A stretch of DNA of 64,000 nt from Rhabdornis inornatus (Eukaryota; Chordata; Aves; Passeriformes; Rhabdornithidae): contig VWZS01011031.1 of the NCBI GenBank assembly GCA_013397075.1, positions 1 to 64,000 of the forward strand. The letters run 5' to 3'. Every line of letters begins with the position of its first letter. Within the stretch, counting starts at the first letter, position 1. Position numbers and translations under genes: made by a program. Positions 49,601-61,746 of the stretch are shown piece after piece. A model generated the notes under the pieces. It was not told where the DNA came from, ran no database searches, and worked only from the letters and a program-made list of their open reading frames with translations.

Positions 49601-52600
49601 AAAAGCTGCTGGAAGAAAGACATTGCATAAGAAATTCCATTTTCTAATTAAAAAAAAAAAAAAATCTGACCCTCATGGTTGCTTAGAAAAACATGAACAC
49701 ATGAGCTGAATGTTCCAGATAGGATGTTGAAATCAAAACCAAACAGGATGGAAAACTTAGTTCATAGCTTTATACTCCAGACAGCAAACAAACAGCCTCA
49801 GATTGGGGCTTAGAAATTCTGCAGTTTGGAAATGTATCAATGTCTGACTTTTGGGACCTGACTGCAGGCATGAGGGCACATGTGATTTTGGAATCAGAGT
49901 TTAGTCTCTTTTTTGCTAGACAATACTGACTTTCATAAAAAGTAAATACTTCTGTAAATGAAAATACTTTTTTTTTTTTAAATATTTATTTCTCTGGTGA
50001 GAACACTTCTTCTAAACTTTCTTTAGCATTACTTGAGTCGCTTTTTGTCTCTTGTTTTGTTCCTCAACTAATTTTATTTTGTTCTGAGTTGAGAATTTCA
50101 TCCTGAAACTTTTGTGGTTCATTCTTCTTTCCTTCTGGACTTTAATGTTTCTGCCCGGTGATTTCCATTTGGTTAGGTTTTGATGTTGACCTCAGATTTG
50201 GTGTTTTCTTCCATGCCTCATTTAGGCTTTTTCACCCTGTTCTCTGCTTTCCAGCTTTGTTTTGAGCAGGTGCTGTAAAATTCCACCTTGGGTTGTGGAT
50301 GATGTTCCACCTGGATGTTGCATTTTACCAGCTGAGCATGGGATGTTTCCAAGCAGCTCAGTGCAGCCACCCAAAGTCACATTTGAGCTCATCTCCTCAT
50401 GACTGGGAAAGCTGTTGCCTTTTTTGTTTTCCCAGAGGAGATGATGGAATTTTTGGTGCAAGACATACACAGTGCAGGAATTCACTGAGAAGGAATTACA
50501 GTTCTCCCAGCAGAACTGGCCCTGAGGGTCTATAGTAACAAGCTTTGTGGCCGCACTCCTGGTGATGCAGTAGAGTGGTGTGAAAGCAGGAGGATGGAAA
50601 ACATTCTCTCTATCCCCCACTGTGTTTAGACCTGGATCATCTATTGCTTAAGATATACAAAGTACTATCCCTAGCATGATTTTTCTTTCCTAGATGTTTT
50701 TTGTTACTTTGTTAAGGTAAGGTCTGCCACTTTGGGCATCCAGAAATGTCTTAACCATAGACAGGCTGGCTAGATCTTATTTATCAGAGTCCTACTTAGG
50801 ATTTTGGGAAAGCAGAATGACAGACTTACATTCAGTGGGACACTTGGGGAGTGGGTTCCAAGGAGTGCTCCCTTGTCATGCAGTCAGAGGACTGAACTGG
50901 GAGGTTGGCCAGAGTTTTCATAGCTTGGGAAAGAGAGGGAAAGGAGGCACTTGCCAGCTTGTGTGGAATATATCTACCTGCAAGAAAATGTGAGGTGTCT
51001 TTAGTGTTTTATAGGACTGGTCTGGCCCCAGAGGTCTCACAGAGAAGCCAAAGAGTAAAAGGGACAAAATACATGTGGTTCTTGAAAGGCCTTGCTATCC
51101 TTTGCAGGGTAACTCTTCAGAACACCTTATACCCCTTTGGAAGTTAGCACTGCTGGTGCTTTTTGATGTTATTTTGCTGGATAATCACTGGCATTGTCTG
51201 CTTAATGTATTATAGAGATACAATTTAATTTTTCCTTTTGAAAACTCCTTCTGAGAGAATTGGTGTGCTTGGGTAGGTATTCAGCTGTGTCAGTCTTCAT
51301 GGGATGCCTTCTCTACAAAAAAGGCAAAATCATAATTACAGCTAAAGCCTCTTATTTCTTCTGTTTAATGGTGTATGGCTGGCAGCAAGGATGGCAATAG
51401 AAAAGCAGCAAGGTTCTTTTAAAATCGGTGTTAATGGGAACAGACACATGGGGAGAGATAGATGAGATGAGCTAAAAGCAGCAGCTGCAGAAACAAGAGT
51501 TACTTGTTTACCAAGACTGTGATATGCCCAAGAGTTAAAAAAATCCATGAGGCTGGGATTGAGCCTTTGGGTCTCAGGTCTCAACCCTGCTAATGATTGC
51601 ATGAGAACCCTATGTAAGTCATTTAATTTCTTTCTTCCTGGCCTGGAACTCAGTTGAGAATGACTGTTGGTTTACTTCTACCTTTTTTTTTTTCTTTTTT
51701 TTTTTTCCCCCTAAATTTCCAGAATCTCTAATCTCAGCTGTTTGGTGACTGCATGACTCCTACAGTGCAGGACACTTCCACCATCTAAATCCAAGAGTGT
51801 GGACTTCACAACAGAGGATGGGGGGACTGGTCGTGCTGTTCTCTTGAGCATGGGTGAGAGGGTTTTGGAGAAATGGCTTTCATGTGGGGTCAGGGTCAGA
51901 GAGTTGTGCAGAGGCCTCTGTCTTCAGTGGGATCTCCCTTCTGCCACAGGTTTCAACTCACTCCAGCACTGAGTCTCACATAGTGACTGAGCTGGTAGGG
52001 CCCAGGTAGAGAAGGGAGAACAGCAAGGGGTCAGAGCTGGAGGCATCTCTGACCCTGCCAGATGCCCAGTCTGGAATCAGAAAGGGAGCAAAACAGGGGC
52101 AGCTTAGAGGTCTCTCATGATTCTTTGGCTGCTCTCTCAGCCTCCTCTGTTTTGTGGATTCCCAGCAAACCTCAGCTTCTGCTTCATGCAAAGGGCTATG
52201 CTTCTCCTGGTATTGCTTCTCTCACAGTGAGAATCCTTGTGCTCTTTCTTCCCCAAATCTTCTGCTTCGGAACGTCCAGTTACACAGGCATTGTGTCTTA
52301 AGGAGACCGATTCACTGACCACACACATCATTTCACCTGCCCTTGGCTGATGTTCACTTGGCTATAGAAACCCCCTTAGAAGGGCCCCAGTGTTGCTCAT
52401 GATGAAGCAGATGGAGTTTCTAAGTTGTCTCTTTAAGGACTTGTAGAAGCAGGTGTTGGAGTCCCTGAGTTTCAGGCAGGTGAGGTGCCATATCGATAGT
52501 TTTCTGCATTTTTTCTATAATGATCTCTATGATCATAAGAGGTCTGCAACCTTTTTTTTTTTTTCTCTTCTAAAGCAGCCTGCAGGCCAGCATTCCTAAT

Positions 52601-54674
52601 AGGACAGGTAAGACTATTTTAGTTTCTCTTGTGATTCTGGAAACTGAGGCCCTAGCAACTGCCTTCATCTCACTGAGGAAGAGAGGGTAGCCTGGTTTTC
52701 AACTGAATTAAAGCACCCCTTAACCTTGTGCAAGGCTGTGCCAACAAAGGAGTGAATTACATCCAATTTTAGAGTGTTGAGGTGACCTTGAAATATTGGA
52801 CCCTTTCACAAACTAAATCCTTCGAGGTGGGGGAAGAGAGTCTGCATTCCTGGCCAGTATTAAAGTGGACATTGTTAATTACATGTGAGGTTGGATTATT
52901 GCATGCATGGAGTGAGTCCTTGATGTTGATCAGTCAGAAGTATGTGAAAATACACCTTTCAGTTTATTAACAATTACCTCCTGGAGGGACTTTCCCCCTG
53001 CGGCTGAAAGAAAATATGCTGAGGGAAGAAACAAATAATAATGCAATGAAATGAGAGGTATTATGCATATTTTCAATCTCTTTCTCCTGATTCTGGGCCT
53101 TGAGTCAAATCTGGTTCAATGTATTCAGCTATTTTGTGTGTTCTTGGACAATAACCTTGCTTGTACTGGCTTTACAAGCCATCAGCTGTACTAGAAGTTC
53201 AATTAATGACCATACTGACAGCTCCTCAAATTCAAGCTAGCTTCTCCGGGAAGGATTGGATCTTCAAGAACAATGTAGAAAGATCCTACAGGACAGTCCT
53301 TACCCAGCATGTGCTGACTTCTGTCCCGTGAACTCCAAATGATTTCTGGAGTTGTGGCATGTAAACACTGAACTCCTTGTCAGTGTCTGAAAATGCACCA
53401 GCCTAGGAGGAGGAAGCAGCTCTTTTAATCACTCTGAATTTCAACTCATATAGCAGGAACAGCAAGATCCAGGCAGAGGGACTCAGGGGCAAGCAGCAGA
53501 AAGATATGCATTTTGTGCACTGCCTTCCTGTCCACTGCTTTAGGTTTTCATCCAAGCAAAATTTTATCCTAGAATTTGAAGGAAAAATGACAAGATGTCT
53601 TTGTGAGTAGTTTAGATGAGTATTTTGGGGGAGAATTAAATTTTTTCCTGGGAAGCCAAAAAAGGGTTCAGGAGACATGTTCTCATTGTTGAAAGTTAAG
53701 GATAGCTAAGGTGTTACTCCTGCTTCTGCTGTTTGCATCAAGAAAGCATTACCACACTGGAGAAAATTGCATTATGTGGCTGCCTGTGTGTTTTTGAGCC
53801 CAGAACTGAAGTGCTGGGCTGTAAACCCTCCAGGCTTCTTCCTTTGTACCAAGTGAGCACAGTGAGGCTTTTGCTTTGCTCGGAACAGCAGGACTTGTAG
53901 GTGGATAATGCTGCTTGATACTGAAGTGGCTGTGATGTCCTTGTAATGACTGCCTCAAGGCGTGCTCAGCTGCTCTATTTTCCCAAGTGAAGTGCAGCCA
54001 TGGTAATCAGGCTTTTTTGCTATTGAGTGATTTCCTACTACTTAAAAAACTGATCAGGTGAAGTCCTGAAGCTTAACAGCCAGTATCCAAGTGCCCTATG
54101 GAATACTTCAGCCTGACACCAAATGATTCAGAATAACTGGAAAGAAAATACCAAGTGCCAGTGTGGTTACTGAATTGCACACCCAGCTGCCTAACTTCAT
54201 TCTGTCCTCTGATTTTGGAGGTTCCCAGCACTACAAAAGAGGAAGGGCTGAATGCATCATGTTAGTGCATTATCCAAATTAGACTGCCTACCTAATCAGA
54301 AAGTAACAGACAGCTGAGTGGCTCTTGGGCTTTTAAAAATCTCTCAAGGATACAGGAGCATGCATAATTTTTATTCCCCTTCTTGCTCTCACTCAGGTAG
54401 GATTTTGTTTATTTGATAGGTGTCTCTGTGTGTTTGTATGTAGATGGTTTTAGTAGTTTACTCTTAGTCAAGTAAGAAACCTATTTTGCACAATAAGCAT
54501 CTCTGCGTATGACGTGTTGCTGCTGGGCTGGTGCAGTGATGTATCATCACAGCCTTATGGATTTTGTTTCCCCTCAGACATCTCACAATAAGTTGCAGGG
54601 GTTTTTTTCAGGCTCCAGCCCCTCATGTGAACATATGCAAACTTTGCTATTCATTATACCACCTTATGATCTGA

Positions 54675-55120
54675 CTGCCAGTTTGACAGAGGAAAACTAG
54701 GAAATCTAACCTTGATTTATGATTGATGTATTTTAAAAAGAAGTCAAAAAACAGATTAAAAAGGCATTTAGAGTGTATTGGGTTTGAGATATTTCAAAGG
54801 TAATCTCCTACCTGTAGAGAGCATGATTATTTTTCAGTATCTGAGGTTTGCTATTTCATTACTGAGTGACGACAAAAGCCGTTGTTCCTCCTGCAGGAAC
54901 ATTTCCCATTTCCGTGGGAAAGCCATGCAGAGATTAGAGCTCTGCAGTCTGTGCTTTCCAGCCCTGCAGGAACCAGCCAAAGGCTGTTATCTTTAGACAA
55001 ATGCAGATAGCAGGCCTGGAGGGGAGGCACTCAGATAATGTGCGAGGGGCTGCCACAATGGAGATTTTTCTGGGGAGTTCAACCAAACTCTGGAAGTGTG
55101 TTCAGAGAATAGCCCTGTGT
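54675..55120 (+). repeat. 446-bp duplicated block, copy 1
   Basis: This block recurs at 59386-59831 with a constant offset of 4711 bases, no indels and only two differences noticed by eye (A/G in AACTAGG against AACTGGG; A/C at 55111 against 59822). The outer flanks are also related but clearly diverged: a CTCATGTGAACATAT match starts at 54622, but with a 15-base length difference. The 72-codon open frame identical in both copies is a by-product of nucleotide identity, not evidence of a gene. No LTR signals (TATA, AATAAA, TG..CA ends) were found in the block. Confidence 0.95.
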
Positions 55121-55134
55121 ACACGTTAAGAATT

Positions 55135-55310
55135 GCCAAAGGGAGAGTAGGTGCCAAAGGTGGTGGAGCCTCCCTCACAGGAGATACTCAAGAACAGTCT
55201 GGACACAGTCCTGTGCCATATGCTCTGGATGACCGTGCTTGAGCAGGGTCCTTGGACCACATGACCCACTGGTTCCTTCCAAGCTGACCTGTCCTGGGAT
55301 TCTGAACTGT
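55135..55310 (+). mobile_element. CR1 LINE 3' fragment
   Basis: The segment contains GGTGGTGGAGCCTCCCTC, GGAGATACTCAAGAACAGTC, TGGACACAGTCCTGTG, GCTTGAGCAGGGTCCTTGGA and CCTTCCAAGCTGACCTGTCC followed by GGGATTCTG. This is the order of blocks in the 3' part of avian CR1 on the plus strand. It is moderately diverged and non-coding. Confidence 0.75.
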
Positions 55311-55649
55311 GGTTCACCAACACCACAGCACTGTAGATGAGCTCTTAACAATGAAACACCTGGTGCATGTGGATTTTCCTACAGGAGCTGGACACAACTC
55401 CCCAACAAACTGCAGTGAAAGGAAAGCTTCCTTGTCCTTGTCTGTTGTCAGGTTAATCAAAGCCTAATTATTAGCCAGCTGGGAATCTGAGAAGGAATTT
55501 TGTTTTTTCTCCTCATGTTTACACATTTTAATTATTTCTGTTCAAATTAATCTAGTGCATTAGGTCTGTTTTTTACAGACATGTCTTACGTAAGATTGCT
55601 GGGAGAATGTTGTGCAAGTCTTTGTGTGTTACAGTCAGATAGATAAATT

Positions 55650-56060
55650 ATAAAAGAAATGTCAAATAAAATCAGGCCTTGCTCTCTGCTAAATTAATAG
55701 CTAGGTTGTCACTTCCATGTGCAGCTAAGTGGCTTGCAAGTTCCCATGTGAAAACAATCTTAAGCATGAAAACAATTAACACAACAAGCTATTCTGGTAA
55801 GAGCACCGTTTGCACCTGCAACAAACAAGAAATCTATCTCATGGGAATCAGGGAACAAAATATGTAAACCAACCAAGAATAGAGAAATTTGATAGACAAG
55901 TAAAATACCTTCTACTAACCAATGGAGTAATCGGCAAGAAAACTATTAACCAATTAGAATTGCACACAAGGTCTGTAAAAACTGTATAAAATAAGTTGTG
56001 TGAATAAAGAATTGGCTTTTCCTGCATGAAGAAAATGGAGTCTTGGATGATTTATGACAA
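55650..56060 (+). mobile_element. Probable solo retroviral LTR (degenerate)
   Basis: The order of signals fits a retroviral U3-R region: CCAAT at 55919-55923 and 55950-55954, TATAAAATA at 55985-55993, and AATAAA at 56003-56008, followed by a GT/T-rich stretch. No internal gag, pol or env similarity is seen on either side, so it would be a solo LTR. The outer ends and target-site duplication were not found, so boundaries are approximate. It could instead be a non-LTR element with chance motifs. Confidence 0.4.
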
Positions 56061-59000
56061 TACTATGTGAACAGCTCCATTGTTAAGTGTTGCCCTCCTA
56101 GGTGGTGAGATCCATTCTTTGCTATTCCCTCCACCCTCTTTAGATTCCTTTTTAAGGCTTGTCCTGGTGACAGTTTACACTTCTGTGTCATCCACTGCGT
56201 TATGTGCAGTGATCTGCTGTGGATGACTGGGATGACTGAAACTTTTGAACTGGAGCAAACTGGCAGCAACTACTGGATACAAAGCAGTTGCCTCACTCAC
56301 AAATACCCCTTGTTTGAGTAAAAATACTGCTCTGAAAGTGAGTCTTTACTTGTGCACTTGAGCTTGCTGAAACTTGAAGGATGGATAACTATAAATGTGG
56401 GCTGCAGCATGGCCTGTAGATTAACTGTATATTAATTAAATAATGATCATTGATGCAGTAATCTTATTTATGTGTGACAATACGTATTCTTCTGAAAGGC
56501 CCTTTCATGTTTTGGAGTGGATTGGTCTTTTTGCTGGATGTGCATGCATAGAGCAGTGAGTGAGCAACTGGTGGGATGAATTTTTGAGGTTACTCACAAT
56601 TTCACTTCCTTCTTGAGGGAAAAATCTTAGTGGCCAAATATCCCAGTTTGTCTGGTACAGGCAACTGGTTTTGTTTGCAAGCTACTTTGATGACTCCTCT
56701 CTTGCAATTGTTAAACACAATAGGTGTCCCTGCCCCTTCCCATACTTCAAATCCAACAAGCACAATCTGGAAAAGAGTTTAAGTCCTTCCTAATGAGAAG
56801 CGGTGAGACTTGCTGGCAAGTCAGCCCCTTGAGAAAGAGGCTGTTTTCCACACTCATACGTTTCATAGATCCAAGTCTTGCTTCCCCATTCCCCACAATA
56901 GGACCAGGCAGAGTTTTCTGCTCTGAAATGTTGGGCAGACAGGAACTGTAACCAAACTTAAAACAGAGGTTGTACCTCTGGTTGTTTATGGGGATTGTGA
57001 AAATATCCAGGCTGTGTACCACTGATTTGTCTTCCAATGAGTAATCTTTTATTTGAGAGCACAGCAATTGTCTCTTAAAAACAAAACAAGAAAACCAAAG
57101 AAAAAATCAAACACGCCTCTCCAACCTCATAATGAAAAAACCAAAGTAGTTGCACCTGTCTGTGCAGTGCCATGCAATCCAAAGCAGTATCTGGCTTGGC
57201 TCTGCTGGGATCGTAGCAAATGAGCTGACTTGGGCCAATGAAAAAGTTGAGGTCCTGGATGGCCTTTTAATTGTGTGTTCTTGCAAGGATTGGGGATTTG
57301 TAGTCTTGTTCTTGAAAAAGGGCCTTCATCATAAATATGCGTAGTTAAAGTGTGATACTATGCTGAGTGAATACTCAAACTTGTGCTAAGCCCTGAAGCC
57401 CTTGGACTTTGAAACAGTGAAGTTACACTACAAGCTGTTGCTGAGGGAGGAGAGAAATGATTTGATTTATGGGGAGATCAAGTGTGATGTTACTGTGAAC
57501 GAACTCCTGGAGAGCTTGGGGGAACTCTGCAAGGACACAGTGCTACTGCAGAGGAACTGCTTTCTCCTCTGGGCTTCCAAGGATCTGCAAAGTCTCAGAG
57601 CTCTACTCTTTGTATCCCAGTCTAGTATCCCAGCAGGCTGCTGGAGGGCCCCTTTCAGCACAGCACACAAACATACACTTCATTTTAGGCTTCTTCTTAG
57701 TCATGTGAAGTCACTGGTAGTCCTCAGAAGCTAAGGACACACTCCATTCTTTGGATTAGATTGGAGACCAAGAACAGAACTAATTTTCTTCTCAGCTCTG
57801 AACCAAACAATTCCTGGGGAAGAAAAAAAACATCTAATAAGAACTAATGAACAAAAATCTTACACAGCAAAACTATTTCTCCTGCAGGCTGAGGTAAACA
57901 AATACATAAGAATACAGGGGAAAAGAGAATGGCCAAATTATTCATAGTTAATACAAGCTAATGTAGCCATCAAAGGCACCAGATTGCAGAAAATCTCTGA
58001 TGATAATTTTGAATATATACTATTGCTGTGCCAGTATTTATATTTCTCAGAGTAAAAAAAGGATGCTGCTGCAGAGGGTTTTTTTCCAAAATCCCTAGTG
58101 TACCAGTACTTTTGGTACAGTACTTCACTAAAACCAGCACCCACTTTCAGTACTGTGGCTTCACTGTTTCAGTTGCACAATCTGACCATAACTGATTGCA
58201 TGCAGTTGTTTGAAATGCAGCTTTTCCTGTTGCCAATTACTTTGTTTACTGCTTGTATCTAAACAATAATGCCTCCCCTCATGGGGATAAGGGCAGATTA
58301 ACAGCAGTAACTACTAAGCAGATGTCTGCAAGTGAATACCCATTTCTTAGAGACAGATTATCTTCTGCATTGGCATAAAGGAAAGGGATTCAAAGTAGGT
58401 GCTGCTGTCATCCCACAAGTGATGTGAGAAGCCTAGGGCTCAGCAGAGGGCTGTGTAGATCGCAAATCGCCATCTGCAAGGTGATAATCATTGACCTATT
58501 TGAGATCAGTGCTGAGAGATGTTTGGTACTTAATTCCTAAAAGTGACCACCAGTGACTAAACAGTTCTCAGTGCTACCTGCACTTCTTTTCTGTTAATTG
58601 TTTTTTCTGTTCCCAAGAAATCTAAGGCTTTGCTTTCAAGAGAGCTCAACAAGCAGACTGAGAGCCTGTGTTTCCCAATAGCTCTGTTCCCACTGAATTG
58701 CCTGAAAGCTGCACTCAGCACTAAGTGCTAGGCTTATTTAGGCAGTCTTTGAACTTGAGAGGGGAGAGTCTTTACTAATCCAGTTGTACTGTCAGCACAG
58801 AAATATGTTCAGGGCAGCCCTTTGGTGCCCTTGAAGCCTCTCCTGGTATATACTGTTTTTCAGCTGAGCAATCACCTCACAGCCTATCCAGAAAAGCCAC
58901 TACTGGCTTTTGGCCTGTGGGAAGAGCTTGCCAGTATGTGAGGGCATGTGTACATGCAGAAGAGATGTGGCTGTGTCCTGTTTCATTGTTTTCAAATCAG

Positions 59001-59340
59001 CTGTCTGGATTTCAAAGGCTACCCTTTTGAAGCTGAGAGACGAGGCAGAGACCTGGTTTTCTTTGCGTGGACAAGTCATGGCATTGCCTCCATTCCTCTC
59101 CTGAAAAAGAATGCCTCTGCATGCCAGAGCAGGGAGTGGCGACCACGAGTCTCAAACGCAGGCACAGACTATTTCTCCCACCATCACTGAATAAGCTGAT
59201 AGGGGATGGGTTCGTTTCCATAAGCAGAGGACACTCTTCTACTGCAGTGAAATAGCTTTGCCTTTGGTATTGAATCACTCTCAGACCCATCTCATAAAAT
59301 GCTGACTGTCTTGTTCAAGAGGCCTTTTTTTTGGTGAGAC
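56061..59340. other. Intergenic region without recognised genes (part 2)
   Basis: About 3.3 kb of AT-rich sequence between the LTR-like element and the second copy of the duplicated block. A 110-codon plus-strand frame at 57402-57734 is the longest; it has no recognised domain, no clear splice sites and ordinary composition, so it is not called. I see no RNA gene here. Confidence 0.5.
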
Positions 59341-59385
59341 CCTGGGACTCATGTGAACATATACAAATCCTGCAGTTGGTTCTGG

Positions 59386-59831
59386 CTGCCAGTTTGACAG
59401 AGGAAAACTGGGAAATCTAACCTTGATTTATGATTGATGTATTTTAAAAAGAAGTCAAAAAACAGATTAAAAAGGCATTTAGAGTGTATTGGGTTTGAGA
59501 TATTTCAAAGGTAATCTCCTACCTGTAGAGAGCATGATTATTTTTCAGTATCTGAGGTTTGCTATTTCATTACTGAGTGACGACAAAAGCCGTTGTTCCT
59601 CCTGCAGGAACATTTCCCATTTCCGTGGGAAAGCCATGCAGAGATTAGAGCTCTGCAGTCTGTGCTTTCCAGCCCTGCAGGAACCAGCCAAAGGCTGTTA
59701 TCTTTAGACAAATGCAGATAGCAGGCCTGGAGGGGAGGCACTCAGATAATGTGCGAGGGGCTGCCACAATGGAGATTTTTCTGGGGAGTTCAACCAAACT
59801 CTGGAAGTGTGTTCAGAGAATCGCCCTGTGT
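59386..59831 (+). repeat. 446-bp duplicated block, copy 2
   Basis: Near-identical partner of 54675-55120 in the same orientation, ending about 1.9 kb upstream of CST3. After the block, both copies continue into weakly similar sequence (GTTAAGAATTGCC in copy 1, GTTAGGAATTGCA in copy 2) and then part company. The high identity stops abruptly at both edges. Confidence 0.95.
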
Positions 59832-60860
59832 TAGGAATTGCAAAGTGGAGAAATCTCCAAATTTAAAGATATTCTTTCTGTTAAGAACACAAGCCCCTGA
59901 GTTAATTTTTGTGCCATGAAAACTACCCTGGAGACATGGCCCACAGCAACACTACCTCTTGATGTGGGCCATCCAACTTCCATGTGCCATTTCTGTTGTC
60001 CATGTCTTTATAGGCTTGATCCTACAAATCTTACCAATGAATTCAATGGGGCATTTTATCTTTCAGTCCCACAGACACAGAGCTGTCCATATAATTCTCC
60101 AACTGGACAGTGGCCTGGCTTACTGTATTTCACAGGATCTCTGTGCCCATATAGTTGGCAAGAAGCTTTGGCTGGAGGCTACAGAACATTTATTTGAAAT
60201 ATTTTCTGCACATATGCACATATTGTAGTGGCTGGAGTTGTAAAAGTGTAGCTTTCATGTTTGACAACTGTATTTTTGAATGGTGAAAGAGAGATAAGGG
60301 ATGTCAAGAGAAAGGATAAGGGATGAATGGCAAGGCAAGAAGTTATCTGGAGAAATTAGTAAGCCTGGTATCATAAAAAGCTCACCAATCCTGAGTGAAA
60401 TTGAGACATGGACAAAGAGGCAGATGAAAATATGTTGGATATTGCTCAAATATCAACCACAAAAGAAGATGGTAAACTATTTTTCTAGTTATACTGCTGG
60501 CACACAGTATTACAAACTTTTGCAGTGTTATCATGAGTCTTCTGTTGCTTGGTAAGTACTTTAATTACCAGCTTCTTTGTTTATGTGGTTATTCGTGAAT
60601 TTCTGTTTTATACTTTTTAAAAAGCACCTCTGATAGAGCAAGATAGTTGCACCTTTCAGAAATGCAAAATGGAGCTTTATTTCATAAACCAGGTGCCCTT
60701 TATTCATCAGCTGTAGAACATAATTTTTTTTTCCGAGCCTTTTGTTCTCTTTATAATTGCTTTGTTTCAAGTCCTGATTTTGTGGGGTTTGGACTGGCAA
60801 TAGTCAACAAATGCCACTTGTTTCTGCTTGGGTGTCTGCAGGTGAATTTGGTGGTGTTCA
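59832..60860. other. Intergenic region upstream of CST3
   Basis: About 1 kb of AT-rich sequence. Short open frames are present on both strands without family similarity. Nothing else recognised. Confidence 0.45.
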
Positions 60861-60970
60861 TTCTGGGGCTTTGAGCAGCCTGATCTAGTGGAAGGTATCC
60901 CTGTCCGTGGCAGGGGGGTTGGAGTGAAATGATCTTCGAGGTCCCTTCTAGCCCAGGCCATTCTATGATT
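60861..60970 (+). mobile_element. CR1 LINE 3' end
   Basis: The segment GAGCAGCCTGATCTAGTGGA, then AGGTATCCCTGTCCGTGGCA, GGGGGGTTGGAGTGAAATGA, TCTTCGAGGTCCCTTCTAGC and CCATTCTATGATT is a good match to the terminal part of avian CR1, including the ATTCTATG terminal repeat. It is better preserved than the other two CR1 pieces in the window. No open reading frame of the element remains. Confidence 0.88.
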
Positions 60971-61539
60971 ATTTCTCTCGCTACAAGAACAACTCCAATG
61001 TCCTGTCAGTGTTAGCTCAGCTTGTTGCCAATTGCAGGGATTTTTCCATGCTGGATATTGCAGGCATGCAGGCAGCCTTTCCCGTCAGCAGACAAGCCCT
61101 TTCCATTACAAGGCAAACTGTGGATACTCAGGTGCAAAACCTCCTCCTCTCTCAGCCTAACAACTCCGAGAGGCCTTAATCTCACCGGAGCTGGCTGCCT
61201 CATGCTATATTAAGTCCTGTCTTTCCAAACTTAGGGTTCCTGATGGGACGAGGGAGATAATGTTGGTGTTTATGGGAGCAGACATGAAGCGAAGCCATCC
61301 GTCCGGGAAGCCGCCTCGGCCCCTCGAAGAGTAGATGACGCAACACCAGCGCTGCAGAGGCAGAGGTAGGAAATTACTCAAGGCGTTTTGTGCTGGGAAC
61401 AACACGGGTAGCTTAAAATGCTCTGTGGCTTTTGTTTTCCCTTCGCAATAGAGGGAAATAAGCACAAGAATAACCCACGAAGAGGGTAAGACTGGAAAAA
61501 GCCTCCAACTTCCCGTGCGGAAAACCATCCTCCTCTTTC

Positions 61540-61746
61540 TTCTCCTCCACTTTACCCCCCCCCACCCCCCGCCGACCCTGCGGACGACGTCAGCCAACAC
61601 CCCAACGCCGCCGGGGCCGGAGGGTTCCCACTGGGGCGGGGCAGTCCGGGGCTCGGCCCAAAACACCGCCCGGCCCGGCCCGGCCCGGCCCGCCCCGCGG
61701 CTTTAAAATGGCGGCGGCCGTGAGGGGTTGCTGGTAGAGCGCAGTC
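61540..61746 (+). promoter_or_regulatory. CST3: CST3 CpG-island promoter with YY1-like site and short upstream frame
   Basis: CpG-dense DNA runs from about 61540 to 62080. A GGCCC pentamer array (about 61668-61692, with a GC box CCCGCCCC) precedes TTTAAAATGGCGGC at 61702-61714, which combines a weak TATA-like element with a YY1-type AAAATGGCGGC motif. The ATG inside this motif (61708-61710) opens a nine-codon frame ending in TAG at 61735-61737, nine bases before the CST3 ATG. If transcription starts upstream of 61708 this would be an upstream open reading frame. Confidence 0.65.

Larger units (their letters stand above)
38620..54610. other. Long intergenic region without recognised genes (part 1)
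   Basis: About 16 kb upstream of DSTN. No open frame shows family similarity or splice-supported continuity; most are under 110 codons. Observed content: homopolymer A and T runs (e.g. 49650-49665, 51682-51712, 52553-52565), a small A/T-rich imperfect duplication at 48242-48280, a homeodomain-type direct repeat at 43967-44006, and a possible old interspersed repeat near 46436-46660. It may contain non-coding transcripts or enhancers, but nothing in the sequence proves one. Confidence 0.5.

Noticed and set aside
57402..57734. 110-codon plus-strand frame in the desert
   Set aside because: No domain, no upstream promoter signal and no splice context; a similar-sized frame is expected by chance.
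54778..59707. Identical 72-codon frames at 54778-54996 and 59489-59707, as a duplicated gene
   Set aside because: Identity extends equally over non-coding parts of the 446-bp block, with no coding-type substitution pattern, and no family is recognised.
54622..59831. The duplicated blocks as paired LTRs of one retrovirus
   Set aside because: The blocks lack TATA, AATAAA and TG...CA ends, and the 4.3 kb between them shows no retroviral coding similarity and contains an unrelated CR1 piece.
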